In this document: piece after piece, positions 14,601 to 28,600 of the stretch
Position numbering within the stretch: the stretch's first letter is position 1
Layout of the letters: each line of letters opens with the position of its first letter
Made by a program: the position numbers and the translations under genes
Notes under the pieces: generated by a model
Told to the model about the DNA's origin: nothing
What the model saw: the letters and a program-made list of their open reading frames with translations, nothing else
Databases searched by the model: none
Source: Burhinus oedicnemus
Taxonomy: Eukaryota > Chordata > Aves > Charadriiformes > Burhinidae
Direction: 5' to 3'
DNA length: 64,000 nucleotides
Assembly (NCBI GenBank): GCA_008921705.1
Contig: VFFE01007079.1
Location: forward strand, 1,925,476-1,989,475

Positions 14601-17208
14601 AGGCTCTATAATCAGCATGCAGAATAATCATAGCAGTTATATAGATATTTTAGATACATCAATATAGGTGTAACATAAAACAGGCATACAAATTGTACTT
14701 TTTTTTCAAGGAATAATCTACTCAAGTGAATGGGTAACTCTGGGCAGACTTTGCAAATGCTGTGGGGTGATCATTTCCCAAGGATTAATACGCCAAAGGC
14801 TGTCACAACTATTGAAACTTCCCTCTCGCATGCTGGAGAAGAGAAGAATAAGGATTCAGTTACAGGTACCCATGGAAACTTCGTCATGTCAGAGCTCTGT
14901 AGGTCCCAACAGACCCAAATCAGGCAAGGAGCAGGCAGCCTCCTTGCCAAGAGCAGCGTCCTGGCCAAACACTGGCAGCAGGAACATCTGAGGCCTCTTT
15001 CCTCGGCTCGCTCAGTCTTCCAGATTTATTTTTAATTCTGCGTAATCACCTTGAAGTCTTTTCATGGGTTGTTTGAACCTCGTTGCCTTTCACTGGAGAG
15101 GTAACACAGGACTTGGAGAGGCTGTACAAATACAGCCTTTGCCTGAGGTTTTCCTGATGACAACTTCATGACTGGCCTGTTTCCTCTCCTCGTTTATTGC
15201 ACTGCATTCCTCTCAATTTTCATCAGCGCGCAGAAAAATCACAGGCACTGGCTGTGAAAAGGCAGATTTCTTTTTCCTCTTCTAAATTCAGCTTCATTAT
15301 TTTCTTAAGAAGGGGAACTGAGGTTCTAAGTCAATAGCTTGACTACATCTAATGTGAATTGATGGTACAGGCAAGCAGCTTAATACTGTGTTTCAGCTCC
15401 TTCACATCTGTTGGGAACTGGAGTATGTTCCTCTTCAAAATGAGTCTCCCCCGGGAACGCATTGCTCCGTTGACACCCTAACAGATGCAGCTGATCCCTT
15501 TCGCTGTGAAACGCAGCAGCCCCAGTTCAGCCAGGAGGGGAAGAGCCCGGCCAAGGGTTAGAGGCATGAGAAAAGCAAATGCGTGAGTGCAAACCTTGAG
15601 GACCCTCTTCCCGCACCCTCGGCTGAGGGAGAGGCTCCTCTGGGAGCTCGCAGAAAAGGCAGCCCGGGGATGCGAAGGCAAGATGAAGTTTTCCCTCACC
15701 CCAGCCCTTCCCACGGTGCCCAGATGTGGCAGCTAGGGCTGGACCTCTTCTCGGCAGACTTGGACGGGTCTTCACCAAGTAAGGAAACCAAGTCCCTCCA
15801 GGGGACCGGTGGTCACGAAGGGATACCCCCTCCCAGGGGCTTCTGACCCCAGGTTGTGCCTCCAGCTCTCATTCTTTTCCAAATCAAAATTTCCAATAAC
15901 CTCAGTGGCCCAGACTGCGAGGCCATTTAAAGCCTGGCCAAGGAATGTTTTAAACAAACACATGATCTGACCTCCTAAAGGAGGGCAGATAATTAAGCAC
16001 TAATTTGAGCAACATTTTTAAAGCCATTATGGATTCTACTGGCAGATCAGCAACTGCTTAAATGGATGGCTTTAGGGTGAGAGAGTGATGCTCATCCTTA
16101 GTAGATCGGTAAGGTGCTCTCTATGGGCAGCTGCGTTTGGACACTTTTTGGTTGTGTTTCGGAGAGATAAAGGAGTGACTGGTTCAGTGCTAGCCTGGTT
16201 TTGTAACACAGACATGTTTTATCAGGGCTAAATTGCAGACAGCTTAATGGAACGTGACGATCGCACATTTGTTTCACTCATCAGCAATACAACTGGTGAA
16301 ACCGAAGCAGATAATTAGAGCTTATAATAAAACAAAGGCATTTACAGTAGGTACTACTAGAGGAGCAAGTGGAGCCTATTTGTCATTGACGTTAGGGTCC
16401 CTCAACCCCACCATGACACTGGAGTTATGGTCTCTCCCACATCCCTCATTAGTTAAGGACAGTGGGCAAGTCCCAGGAAAAGATCCCAAAGCTAAACCCA
16501 GTAGTATTCATCTGACCTATCCTCTCTTGGTTTTCCCCACAGGAAATTTCAGCATTACGTCACAGTTCAAAGAAAGCTGATTATCTAACAGAGCAGTAAA
16601 AACATCTCCCTGTTTTAAACAATTAACTTTTTAAGGCACTTGGAAGAAAGCGGGAAGTTTCATGGTACAGCAACAAAAAAAAATGAGCTGAAGAGATGCA
16701 AAAAAATAATAAGTTGACACTGGGTACGGTTTTATTTATCTGTCTAAGTGCAGCAGGTAAATACTGATGTCCCTGATTATCCAACTACAGAACGTGGTAC
16801 AGTGCGTGAAGGAGCAGCGAGCTGCTGGCCACCAGTGGCACCTGGAGCCGTCTCCCTGCCCCATGGCCTGTCCCTGCCTGGGCAGCTCACCGAAGGGACG
16901 GACTCCGCTTTTGGCATCTTCAGCCCCAGAAATCAGAAGCAGATATTTGTTTTGGAACATAAAGCTTACAGGGCTTCAAATGTTTTCAGAGCCCAGACCA
17001 ATATTGTGCCCAGTAGTGAGAGAAATATTTCCTCCTCCTCTGAAATCCTAAATCAGCTCTTGGTCTCAGATCTATGGCAGAGATTTCCAGTCATTAATTG
17101 TGTTGCTTTTCAGTAGTTCACTCTCTAGCTGCGTGTCCAACAGTGAATTGCCTAGTTTATCTCAGCTGTATCCCACATCCCAACCCTGCCACATTACCCT
17201 AAAACATC

Positions 17209-17226
17209 AAAAAAAAAAAAAAAAAA
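17209..17226 (+). repeat. Poly(A) run, 18 bases
   Basis: An isolated A18. The preceding 150 bases do not resemble a known retrocopy. Confidence 0.95.
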
Positions 17227-19989
17227 GTGGCTATGTCCCTGAGTGCCCTGAGGGGTGATTAACCACCTGATTTGTGCAGTACTAGCAAGAGCACTCAGGG
17301 AAGAATTAGCATTCTAAGGAGAACACAATAACACCTTAAATCTTGGCCTTGGCTAAGTGGCAGCCTACATTAATATATAATAGTATAAGCTAAATCAAGG
17401 AATATAAATACAGAGGACTACCTCACATTGGCTTCCACATGGATCCAGAAGAAGTGAAATAATACATTTTCTGATTGGGAAAAAGCCTGAAGTGAGACCA
17501 GCTTTCTCTTGAAAGACATGTCGTACCTGCTTATATTCATAAGAACTTCTGGCTTTTACCTAGAATGAAACTTGCCTGGATTATTTTCTAATTAGTTTAT
17601 AATTCTGATGGAAAAAATGAAGAGAAATGTGTGTCTGTACTAAAGCCATGACACTGAACATCTGTGAACTCTGAGTTAGGCAAGGTTACAGCTGGCAATC
17701 GACCATGTTTTGAGGCCAAGAGGGCAGATTTTGGGTCTGATAGTTATTCCATGAGTGGGTTGCTATCTCCTATGTCAGCACTTTTTGGTAGAGATCACGT
17801 CAGACGGAGGCTCTGACAGCGGATGAGATGCACGGCCACGTATGAGGCAGGAAGGCGGGAGCCTGGGCATGGATTTGGATGTGATGTGTGCGCATTGAGC
17901 TGGGTCCGGGGCTTGCGGTGACCCGTGCAGAGGCTCCCGGCTGCACTCTTCCGGTGACAGAGCGTGTGCAGGTTGGGTCGCACACTTGACAAACGTATGC
18001 AAGAGTGCGTGATGTTTTCTGACTGATAAAAGAATGATTGAACAAATGGTCCTCAGCGATGATCCACTGCGGAACCCACAAGGAAAAGGGATTACTTGAT
18101 AGAAACCAACTGCAAGATCAAACAAGCAACTGTCGCTAGAGGGGTGGTAAGAGGTGTTATGCTGTATCCGCGGAGGAAGGGCTGGGTTTAGTGGGCAGCC
18201 CAGATCCCTGTGGGATAGACAGGGATCTTGTGAGACACACAGATTTTCAAGCACAACCTTGGTGTTAACCTCTGTCAGGTCCCCAAATGAATCCAAGTTG
18301 CCAGCCTCTCCCTCTTCATCACTAGCTGCGTGACTCACACCACTACCTAATTTAGCCTAATTGGGACCCAGCCAAGTCCCCAGTTGCTGGTTGTTAAATT
18401 AGCTCCACTCAAGCAAGGGCAGCTGGAGGCTCGTGGCTGTTGAGCTCTGCTTGCTGGGCTGCAGTTGCTCATTTCGCAGTGTGTTGCTTGTTTGGGCTAC
18501 TCTGTCCTACCATTTTGAAGTGGCGCTTTAGGGACTCCTGGCTCCCCAGACACCCTGGGGTGCCCTTGACCCTGCAAGCTGTCCCACTTGCACAGCTCCT
18601 CCGGACCAGCTCAGCCAGCAGCATCCAGCACCTGGAGCCAAGGGAGATGGAGAGAGGGCAAGCTTTGCCCCCGTCGATTCAGGTAGCTGAAGGTGGGGGG
18701 TGATATGGAAAGCTCAGTGCTTAGGGTGTACAAGCCTGTTTCTGTTCAGCAGTTTTCCAGGGCAGACGGCCTCGGCAGGTGGTTGCTTTTCAGCCTTGTT
18801 CTTCGTGCTCCTTCCCAGGGCAGCCAGGCAGATTACTGTGGATGGGCTGCTGCAGCTCTGGGAGAGGTTATACCTGCTCCAGTGCCCACCCAGGCTGTGT
18901 GGGCTTTCACGCCTGCCCTGCCCACCCAGGACAGGGACACTACTTGGCCCTTTCACTCTGTAGCAAGAGGTTGAGGCACAAGCCCTGTGAAGCCTTCCTG
19001 GTTGTCTTCCTATCCGGTTTGTGTGCATCTGGAGCGCACGCAATCTGGAGTTCAGCTGCAAAGAGACAGACAGACCGTGGAGATCTCGTAGTTTAGCTTG
19101 AGATTGTCATCCAGAATTCATGGGGTAATTATCTTTCTAAATCTGTGTGTTTTGACAATGTAAATAACAATTTAGAGTCAAACAGGGGTCATTGACTTGC
19201 CTTATTCTCGTTCTAGAATGACAAAATATAAATGATTACAGCTACGGCATGTCAAGGTTGTCAGTAAGCACAGAAACGTGCCGTGGCTCTGTCCTGGAAC
19301 GAAGACTTCACCCTTGTGTGCTCTGGATTCGGTTTGTTAAAATACAGCAGGCAGAACGAAAAGCAAATAGGAGCTCTGTGCTAGGTGTGCCCTGCCCATG
19401 CAGGGGGACACAGATGGAAACCAAAATGCAGGCGTGAGAATCGCTGAGCTAGCTCAGCACGTGAAGAAGCTGGTTGCTTTGCTGCAGGATGGTAGGTGAC
19501 AGAGGAGGTGAGGGAACGGGGAGGGGGCTGAACAGGGCCACCGATTGATTTGGTTGTAGAAAGCGTGTTTGCAAAGGCTAATCTCTGAAAGTAATTGGCA
19601 TGATTAAATCCAGTTCTCAATTCACATACAGTCAGGCTGTTGCCCAGTATACCCTGCCCGTCTCAATTAGCATGCGAGAGCTAGCAGCAGTTTGTGCCAG
19701 GAATATGGGATGAGTCATTTGAGCTGTCTTTTTTGAAGAAATCAGGTCCCTGATTGCACCGGTTATTCCGAAGCCTTTCTTTCACTGTGAAGAACAAAGT
19801 ATGCCCAGAAGATGTGGAGGTTTGGGGGTTTTTTTCCATATGCAAATAATGTCCTTCACTAAGTTTATTCTTCATCTGAGTAGAAGTTAAGGCTGCCCTC
19901 CACGCTCTCACAAGATGAAAGGTGGTACAACACACCTGTACCAGGCAAGAGGTTGTTCTTAGGCTGGCTATGGGCCTCGCCTAATTTAG

Positions 19990-20185
19990 CATCACAGGAC
20001 GGTTGAGGTGAGCAGGTACCTCTGGAGATGGGCCAGACCAGCCCTGCTCAGAGCAGAATGAGCTAGAGCAGGCTGCCCAGTGCCATCCCCACCTGGGACT
20101 TTCCAAGGACGAGGAGTCCACAGCCTCTCTGGGCAACCTATTCCTGTGTTTGACCAACCTCGAGGGTGTCTTAAAGAAACTCCCT
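19990..20185 (-). mobile_element. CR1 LINE 3' fragment (minus strand)
   Basis: On the + strand this reads as the reverse complement of a CR1 3' end. It opens with ATCACAGGACGGTTGAGG, continues through CTAGAGCAGGCTGCCCAG and CCACAGCCTCTCTGGGCAAC, and then TGTTTGACCAACCTCGAGG. It is diverged from the CR1 consensus I remember and 5'-truncated, as most avian CR1 copies are. No reverse-transcriptase frame is present. Confidence 0.85.
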
Positions 20186-23100
20186 TAAGAATGGGTGTAT
20201 CTTTATCTTTTCCAGAATATGTGGTTCAGCTGCCAAACTTGTAAAAACACAGCTTATTATATCCATCTTTTTCTCTCTCTTCTCCCAACACCACATTTTT
20301 TTATGGGACTGTTGTTCTCTTTTCATCATCCTCTTCTGGAGGGTTGGACATTTTCCCTGGACACCAGTCAGCATCCTTTGCCCTTCGCATTCTCCACTTC
20401 CCTGCAGCATGCTGGCTCCCGGGCCAAAGCGTGGTACCTGTTTGGTGGCCTGCCTCAAGTTAGGAACCTGGAGGGTGGCTGGACTTTGGACCAGGGACTG
20501 AGTCTTGCTCGTGAGGAACTTGTTTCCCCCTGGTACGTATGTTCAGTATGGCAGAAGCTATAGAGCTGTCAAGAGGAACCTGGGTTTCGGGGGTTTTTTT
20601 TCTGTTTTCTAATAGACGGAGGCATTCTTCATCTAGCACAATAAACTGCTAAGCCTCTTGGTCATAAACAAAAGAAATAGTTTAACTAATAAAATGCTCA
20701 GGGTGGCAGTGCTAGGAGAGATGCACATATCTGCGCCTGGAAGCTGTCCAGGTTTGGCAATAGCTCTTCCCTATCAAACGTCTCCATGAGGCTCCCCGAG
20801 TCTCCCTGCGGCACACAGGTAGCAAATTTATACCGATGGCAGCATAATAAGCCCAGCCAGGAAAAACAAATGCCTGCCATTGCTGCTGGGGAACAAATTG
20901 ATAAGCGTGGCTGACCTGGACTGGAGAAAAGCAAGCCTGGCCAGCAAAGCGCTGCGAGTGTTGTTTCACGGTGGGGACGCAGCAGCGCTTGGGGAGCACC
21001 CATGTCCCCCAGCCATCAGTGGCTGGGGAGGGGAACAACTTCCTTCACCTGCCGCTGAACCCGTGCCTTGCAACGTGACCTTGCCGGTCGTCTCCCAGAT
21101 CTACAGGCAGCCCTTGTACCTCTGCACCGGCTGCTTCCCCTCGCGTGCTCGGGCATCCATCTCATCCCTACAGTGACCGTCGGTCTACCGCTTTATTTCC
21201 CGATGCCTCCCGATGCACTGATGTAAGGTATTGATCCATCAGACTCATACACCAGGACAACCTAAAGAAGAGTAGGAGTGCTTGGAAAGACAGACATGCT
21301 ATTGTGTCTTGTACTGAGCTGTTGCTCTTGTTTTAAAAGAAATTGTCCACCTGGTAACTAGCTCATGTCCTTTGCTGTCAGCCAGAGCTGATGCTGGTGC
21401 AGGGAGACAAGACGGTGTTCGCTCAAGCTGTTGTTTCCTTGGGGTTAAATCACCGGAGTTCATAATTGTGCTTTTTATCAGGCAAATGTTTAAACAGCAG
21501 AGCACTGGTTCACACCTCCACGTCCACCACAGCTACTTCTCATGTGGGGACCAGAGAGAGAAATTGGGCAGAGGGTCAGGGCTTCGCAGCCACATTCCTT
21601 TAGAGCTGCAGTCTTTTATTTAGACGAGGAACTGAGAAGCAGACCCCCAAAATAAACAGGTTTTATCCTTTCATATCTTTGTAGCTCTGATCAATTTATT
21701 TCCTCCCAAACAAACATTCTCTCTTGCATGTAAACACCAATATTTCCTTCAATAAACTTTTAGCAGAGGTCTGAAATAGCTGTGTCTCTCCAGACAGTCG
21801 CGTTATTTGGATAATTCCTGCTTCTGACAGGCATCTAGGAAATGGAAAGTTGTCTGCGAGTAGAGTACCCCCTTTTTTGTAGTGAATAAAGCAGTACTTT
21901 GAAGAATAAAAATCTCAGATATTCATGTTTTTTATTGCTGCACTTATGCTCCAGTTCATATTTCTGCTGGAAATGACAATTTTGTGTTTAAGGAGTTGGC
22001 AGACTGTGTTTGTGTCGAGCGAAGCGGTGCTGTTGCAAGTTATGTAGAGCAAGCAGGAAACGAAACTCTAAGCCCCAGGGAAGCTGGCAAAGTTTGAATA
22101 TATGTTGTGGAGTGGGAAAAGTGTTAAAAAACCATAACTGTTTTGGAAATCAGAATATCCAGAAAGGTTTCCGTTTAAAAGGGATCCACTTTTTGATTGG
22201 CACGTCCACCGAAGCCACCCACTCTTACCTGCCTGAAGCTACGTGCTTCAATTACAGCTTCACGAAGCCACCACAAGGTTTTTGTTGTAGTGAGCGGGAG
22301 CCCTCCTGACGCAGGCTTTTGACTGTGAGGTCTTCAGTCCTCTCTGGTATATGTGATGTGTGCAGCCACTTGAATTATTTTGGATGAAGCCCTCCCTAAT
22401 CCCACCAGCTGTTCTGATTTTCTCCGTTTTGGGGAATTTTGTAACAATTTGAAACATCTCTCCATGACGTTGTCAAGCACGCTGATCTGCTTTTTGGTTT
22501 ATGAATCTAAAATATTCTGTAGGTCTGTTTTCGTATTTCCTTGCGACTCAGGCTGGAGCCCCCAAGCTTCTCTTTCCCTCTTTGTGGCTGTTACAACCAA
22601 AAAGAATTAAATTTTGCCCAGTCTAACAGCCGTGACCTTTTCAATCTCAAGTGCTTGTACTGAATTTCATCTGAGCTAGCAACTTTTCCTCCAGCATCCA
22701 GAAAAAACCCTTTGCCCTACAAATAACTTTCACAAATGCAAAAAAACTCTTCGCAGAGCAGACAGGAGAAACGTCTGGCGTTTGGTGCGACTTGCTAAGC
22801 TGGTGGCTTTCAACACGTGCGCTGCTGCTAAAGGATGGCTGGGAAGGAACTTAGCTGGTATTTGCAACCAGCCTCTTCCACCACGGGGCCGTCTGGGGCA
22901 GGGAGGTGATCTGATGAGTAGAGACTGAGCAGCACTTAATTTGTTGCTATTCATCTTCCACCAGAGGCATCAGACACTGTGACCAAACACCTGGCTGTTC
23001 AACCAAGGTAAAAGGTGCTTCCTTCTAATTTCGTCTGCTAATAACATGGCCGTTATGAGGCTCGTCGTGGTGGCGCAACCACCCCTGCCACCATGCAGGA

Positions 23101-23234
23101 TGAAGGCAAGGAGAAGCTCTTGGGTTTCAGGGACTTGTCCAGGTGGATGGACGTGCCTCAACTTGCAGGTGGTCTGGGAGAAAGATATTTTCTGCAGAGC
23201 TTGAATTGTACCAGGATAACTGGGAAGCGGGCTG

Positions 23235-23253
23235 GAGAGAGAGAGAGAGAGAG
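23235..23253 (+). repeat. (GA)n microsatellite
   Basis: A pure 19-base alternating GA tract. Confidence 0.95.
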
Positions 23254-23417
23254 GAAGCTGAACCAGTGGTTGGTTGGTGGGCGGTTCATCTGGCAGGGGG
23301 ACCTGAAGGCAGCAGAGACACCCCCTCTGCCCTAAGCAGGCTGAGACACTCTGTGTTTATGTTTTTGTGGTTTTGTAGCTTCACGCAGGAAAAAAGACTA
23401 GTTATTGTGAGAAGCGT

Positions 23418-23439
23418 GCCATATGTTGTTGCATATGGC
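23418..23439. other. Perfect 8-bp inverted repeat (hairpin)
   Basis: GCCATATG (23418-23425) and CATATGGC (23432-23439) are perfect reverse complements around a TTGTTG loop. A 10-bp palindrome, TGCATATGCA, follows at 23449-23458. Confidence 0.85.
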
Positions 23440-24907
23440 TGAAACATCTGCATATGCACCCAGGGGTCTGATATATGTGATGAGCTGCTGTTACAAATCT
23501 AACAGTGGAGGAATTATCTTTTGGAATTTTTTGTTTCTTTTTTTTTGGTCTAAGGCTCTTTGAGGGAAGTCAGCCTCCTGGCTTTGTCTTCATGGGATTT
23601 CATGAAACCTGCAGGGACTGGTGCACGTAGAAGGTACTGACAGTTGTTTGTCTAGAAGCTACCAAGGCTCCAGCCGTCCCTGGGGAAGTCTGAAGGCTGA
23701 ATGAGTTGTCCAAAACTCTTCCATAAACCACTGCTCCCAAGCAAGCAGCAGAAGAGTGAAAAGGATTAAAACTAAAATTATTTAAACAATCTAAACAGAT
23801 ATTTTTGTATCTTCAATCATCCTTTCTGTCCCTGGCTGATTCCTATGACTCGTAAATGTAGTACAATATAAAGAAATCAAAATATACTGTGCATCCAATG
23901 GTGACATTGTGAAGGTAAAGAATTTAATAGGGTTACAAAAATAAGCTGAACAACAAAAAAACCCTGTAGTCATAGCAGTTCAGATGAAATAGCAGAGAGA
24001 ATACTGCTTCTCATGCTTAAAGATGTTCACTGATAGCCCAGCTGGCTGGTTAATCCAAGACATCCAGAAGCAGTGGCCACAGGAGATCTGTTCATTGTAT
24101 GTGGAAATCCTTCCGTATTCTCCACAGTTACAGTGTCTTCATCAAGAAGGAGTTTATAAAACACTGATTCTGTGTTGTGTTCCTACAGCACCTAGCGAAG
24201 GGAATCTCCCATCCTGGCAAAAGTTGTTAGACAAAAAGGGTTATGGAAAATACCACAATTCAGTGAATAAAGTGATGTTTGTCCAGTTCCCCAGTGAGCA
24301 GGGGGGATGGAGCTCCTGATGAGCCCTGTCATGGGGATCTGAAGCACGAAGTGCTTCTCCTAGGCATGTGTGAATGCAAAAAATATCCACCTCGTTCAGT
24401 TGTACTTGTGGTACAAAATCCTCAATCACATGTAAATTCCCCCAAACTTTTAAGCAGACAGATTTTTTTTAGGCAGATGGTGGGGGTGGGTAGGGGGTGA
24501 AGAGATGGAAGATCATCTGACAAAACAAACAGAGGAACTGATTGAACTAGTCCATAAATATAAGTGTATTCCCGACAGCATTCAACGTGCCTCTCTCCAT
24601 CATCCTACGGAGTGTGGACTACTGACGGGTTAAAGCAGATGGGAGGTGGGGGAAGGCGAGTCATCTGGGTTCTGTTCATGACTTGCGTTGCTTGATCCCT
24701 GATGGAAGAATTCTTCACCTGCATCCTCCTGTCTCCCTTGTGCAAGAAAGGGGGATAATAATGCACGTGGGTCTAATGGGAATGTCTAAAGGTCGGTGTT
24801 TGCAGGGTGCGTTCAGGCTGGAGGTGCTGAGGAGCTGCTGTCTGGCAGCATCACCACTGGCAGATCAGAGCGGGTGATGTTCTTGGGCTCTGACCATGGC
24901 TGGGTTT

Positions 24908-24923
24908 CCCCCCCACCCCCCCC
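24908..24923 (+). repeat. Poly(C) run with one interruption
   Basis: C7-A-C8. On the minus strand this is a G-run pair. Confidence 0.9.
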
Positions 24924-25670
24924 GTTCTATCTTTATAGCATGTGTAAAGGCCTTACTGGAATACATCATATGTACTACCGTTGCAAATAGGAAGCTATTA
25001 CATAGAGGAGGACCTCCTCATATTTCAGATTTAAAGTTGGTGCGTCTTGTTTGCATTTCGGGCACCCTAAGACCACAGCCAGGACATACCCCCGCAGCAC
25101 AGCTGGGGGGTCCTACAGCCTGCGCCTTACTATTCCCAGCACCGCAGGACGGTCTAATGTGTGCCGTTACCTGGAGGGGAGACAAAAGGCTTGGTCTGAA
25201 CAAGCCTTGAGTGTCTGTCCCCCCCCCTCTAGGCTCTCTGAGAATTGCAGTGATACCTTTCACTTACACCGTGATGGAGTCCCTGTGACCCAGCTCCCTC
25301 ATGATCTGCAAGACTGAGCTTTAAAAAGCTAGGGATGTGCAGAGCCAAGGACAGACATTAACTAAGGAGGCTTAACGAGGAGGGATGAGGAGGCAACTCC
25401 ATCCTGCCTTTTTGCCAGGTGATGCCCCAGCATCTTGGGAATGGTGCGGGTGCATAGGCAGAGAGGGAGGGAGTCACCCTGGAGCAAACCAGGAGCGGAT
25501 GCTATCTGCACCTCGGTAGAGGTGAAGGTCTGGGCACGTCAGTCCTGAGGTGGGTCACAGCCTCACAAGGGAGCTTAAATGATCACCCGAGGAGGACGGA
25601 GCCTTGCTGTTAACTGCAACCGTAATCCTGTTTCATTTTTAGCTCTTGGTAACCGTTGTTGCATAGCTGC

Positions 25671-25696
25671 TTTAAAATACGCTTTTAAAATACGCT
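25671..25696 (+). repeat. Perfect tandem duplication of a 13-mer
   Basis: TTTAAAATACGCT occurs twice back to back with no mismatch. Confidence 0.95.
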
Positions 25697-28600
25697 AAAG
25701 CTTGCCAAGCAGCAACGCTGGCTGTGGGCTGGCCAGCAGAATGGACAAGCCCACCGCTGGGCTTGCATTTCTCCAGCACCCGTGGGACTGCCACTGAGCT
25801 GGCTGCGTGCCCCGGGATGGGGCGGCTGTGGGGAGCGGAGCTGGGCGGGCAGCGGTGCTGCCTTCCCCGGGCACAGCTGGGGAAGCACGGAGAGCCAGGA
25901 GCATGTACGTGCTGGAGGAGATGCTCCTAAACCCCAGGCAGAAGTCTGTGGATCTTGGTTGTTTTCAGCTCTCCGGTGGGACCACTGAGGGGCTTTGTGG
26001 GTTTTAACCCCTTAAAGTCACGGGGTTTGTGCTTGCTGTAGGGAATTGCCCGCTGTGCTGCAGGCTGAGGGGGTGGCGAGGAGATTGGAGGCATTGCCAG
26101 GAGCTCCGGAAAATAGCCCCTTATGAAATATCCCCACACACACGCACATACAAATCCCTACGCAGAGGAAAGCCATGGTAGGAAGATGGGGTTGCTTGCT
26201 CCTGCCTACAAGGGCGTGAAGAGGTGGTGGTACTCCAGGGCTCTGTGCCCGCTGCCGGCCGCGGGGAGGCAGGCTGCTGAGCCCACCAACTCCCCAGCGG
26301 CGTTGCAACAGGTCTTTAAGGCACGTGTCTGATGTGCCAATTTACCGCTCCCCCAGAGTTCCTCAGCACCATGCTTGATGGGGAAATGATTGAACGTATT
26401 TCAGCAGATCAAAGAGTCGACTGCCCGTCCAGGCGGCGCTCACAAACCTCTCCAGCTAACTGGATTGTTTCAAGGCAGCTATAATTAGGTGTAATAACTG
26501 CAATCACAATTAAAGCTCTTCACAATGGGGATATTTGCTTCTTAATTCAGTATTAAAATGGTCTATTTCAATATTGAGTCAACACTTCAGAGAAATCAAT
26601 GAAAAACCCATTGTAAAACTATCTGATTTGTGGATGGTCTTGGGTGAAAACTATTGAAAAAATGAGAGAAGAGAGCCCAGACTGAAGCCCTGTGCTTCAA
26701 AATAACACAAGTTAAGAAATAATATATCGTCAGTTTATTCAGCATTGCTTGCAACCTGCTATCGTGTGTCAGAGATAAGAGAACATACGATTCCTACAGA
26801 AGGTTTCTTGGATGGCAAAAATTCCTAGATACTATTTGAATTATCATGTGCCAATAGCTCAGTATTTGTGGAAGGTGTCATCTAATTAAACCAGAATTTT
26901 TAAGTATGAAACAGCATGAAGACCAGTAATAAGAGAGCAAGATCCGTCTGTATTACAGATGGGATGTGCAATTCTAATAGTATGGCTTTAGGCAATATTT
27001 AATTGAGTAGTTAAATTATCTTTTCCAGACGGGAAAATAAATTACTGCTCATCTCTCCGATTTATTTTAGCTTCTCCACATTCTGTTTCCTGAGGGACTA
27101 GTGAGGAGTGTGGGACATCCCCAACTATGCCTGGGATGATTTATTCTCCCCAGGCACCATAACTCTCCCTTCAAGGAGAATGGCTTATACGCATGTGGGA
27201 GTTGGTGTGTATGTAATAGTGGCTGTGTTCTCCTCTTTTCTTTTAAGGGATATGCTGCTAATCAGTGTGGTGGGCTCACAGAGATCCAGCTATACGCTTT
27301 AACGTGTGTGTGTGTGGTTTTACATATACGTTTTTTAAAAATGCAGGAGAGAGAATTGCTGGTTCAGCATCCTGCAGCCAAATCCAGAGCACATGTCCCG
27401 CTGGGGCCATGCAGTTTGCCCAAGAAGCTTTTCCAAGCTCTGGGATGGCCTGAAAATCTTCACTTTGACTCGCAGCTTTTTGTAGCATGTAATTATTTGG
27501 GGAAATTGTGTAAAATTCCAGATTGTTATTCCTCAGGTTGCCCACACTCAGCCAAATAAGCACACAGAAATACATGATACTCTGCGTGGTGCATGGGAGC
27601 AGAACTTAAAACATTGGAAAATTTTGTTTCATTAAGTATTGGATCCGCGTGATAAGAGATCTCCAGGCTGGATGAACTTTTTCCATAGTCAAGCGTCTGC
27701 ACGCAGGCACAGCCACGTGAGGGTGTATTAGCTTTTGTGCTTTATGCTGGCTACGGGAGCACAGCTGGTATTTGATCTGGCATGAAATCTTCTGCCATAA
27801 AGTCACTTCTTGGAAGGTCTTGAGCAGATCTGAGTCAGCCGGTTGGGTTGGTAGCAGGCTGCTGGTTTGTATCGTGTGGCTGTGATGCTCTTCATCGAGT
27901 GCTCCGAGCCTAAGAACGGATTTCTCCCATCTTGCAGAACCACAGCCTGAATCCCCCGCGACTTCCGAATATTTGTGAGGGTAAAAACAGGCCTGTGCGC
28001 ATGGCAGAGTGCTGGATTCACTCTGCCCGTTTCCAAACAAAGTCACAACTTGCTTTCCAGATGGCCAGTTCCCAGCCGTGGGTCTCTGCCGTGGGCCAGA
28101 GGAGATGACCGTGTTCTCCTTGTGCAGCCTGAAATTCTGCTGAAATTCTGGTGGGAAGAGGAGGGTGAAGTGGCTTTTAAAGCACTTTGGGAGGAAAGAC
28201 TCCGTATTAGTGCAGGATGATTTTGTTGTTATTGGAGTATTATTACATCTGAGAGTAACTTAAGGGACTAGAGAAAATGGTTTTTAAAATTACAGGTGGT
28301 CTATTTTTCCCCTTGGTAAAAGTTTTTTCCAACAAAGTTAATAAAAGATTGCTTTAATGAATATGGATGCTTTTGTCATCTTGCCCAGAAACTCCATGGG
28401 CTGTAGAAGAAGATGTCTTCAGGGGAAAATGCTAACTGGAAAAGCAGACGGTGCAAAGCTGATATCTCTGAAATGTTTCTCTCCAGACATGCTAAGCAGA
28501 GAGTGCTCCCACGCCGTAGAAATGCAGCGTGGTTGGTGTGAGGCCGGGAAAACTCCTCCTGTGCTTGATCGGAGTTTTCATCTGTGCTGATCCCTTTAGC

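Larger units (their letters stand above)
1..19989. other. Gene-poor stretch, no gene recognised
   Basis: All open frames here are short, lack splice-framed continuity, and translate to nothing recognisable. Frames of 135-187 codons near 4.0-4.5 kb and 17.8-18.3 kb sit in GC-richer patches. About 13200-13470 is AT-rich, free of simple repeats, and dense in TAAT-type homeodomain cores, so it is a candidate conserved noncoding element. No clear transposon was recognised; a B-box-like GAGTTTAAGTCC near 7390 is too weak to call. Confidence 0.6.

Noticed and set aside
17775..18338. 187-codon minus-strand frame
   Set aside because: Noncoding-like composition, no domain, and no splice or promoter context.
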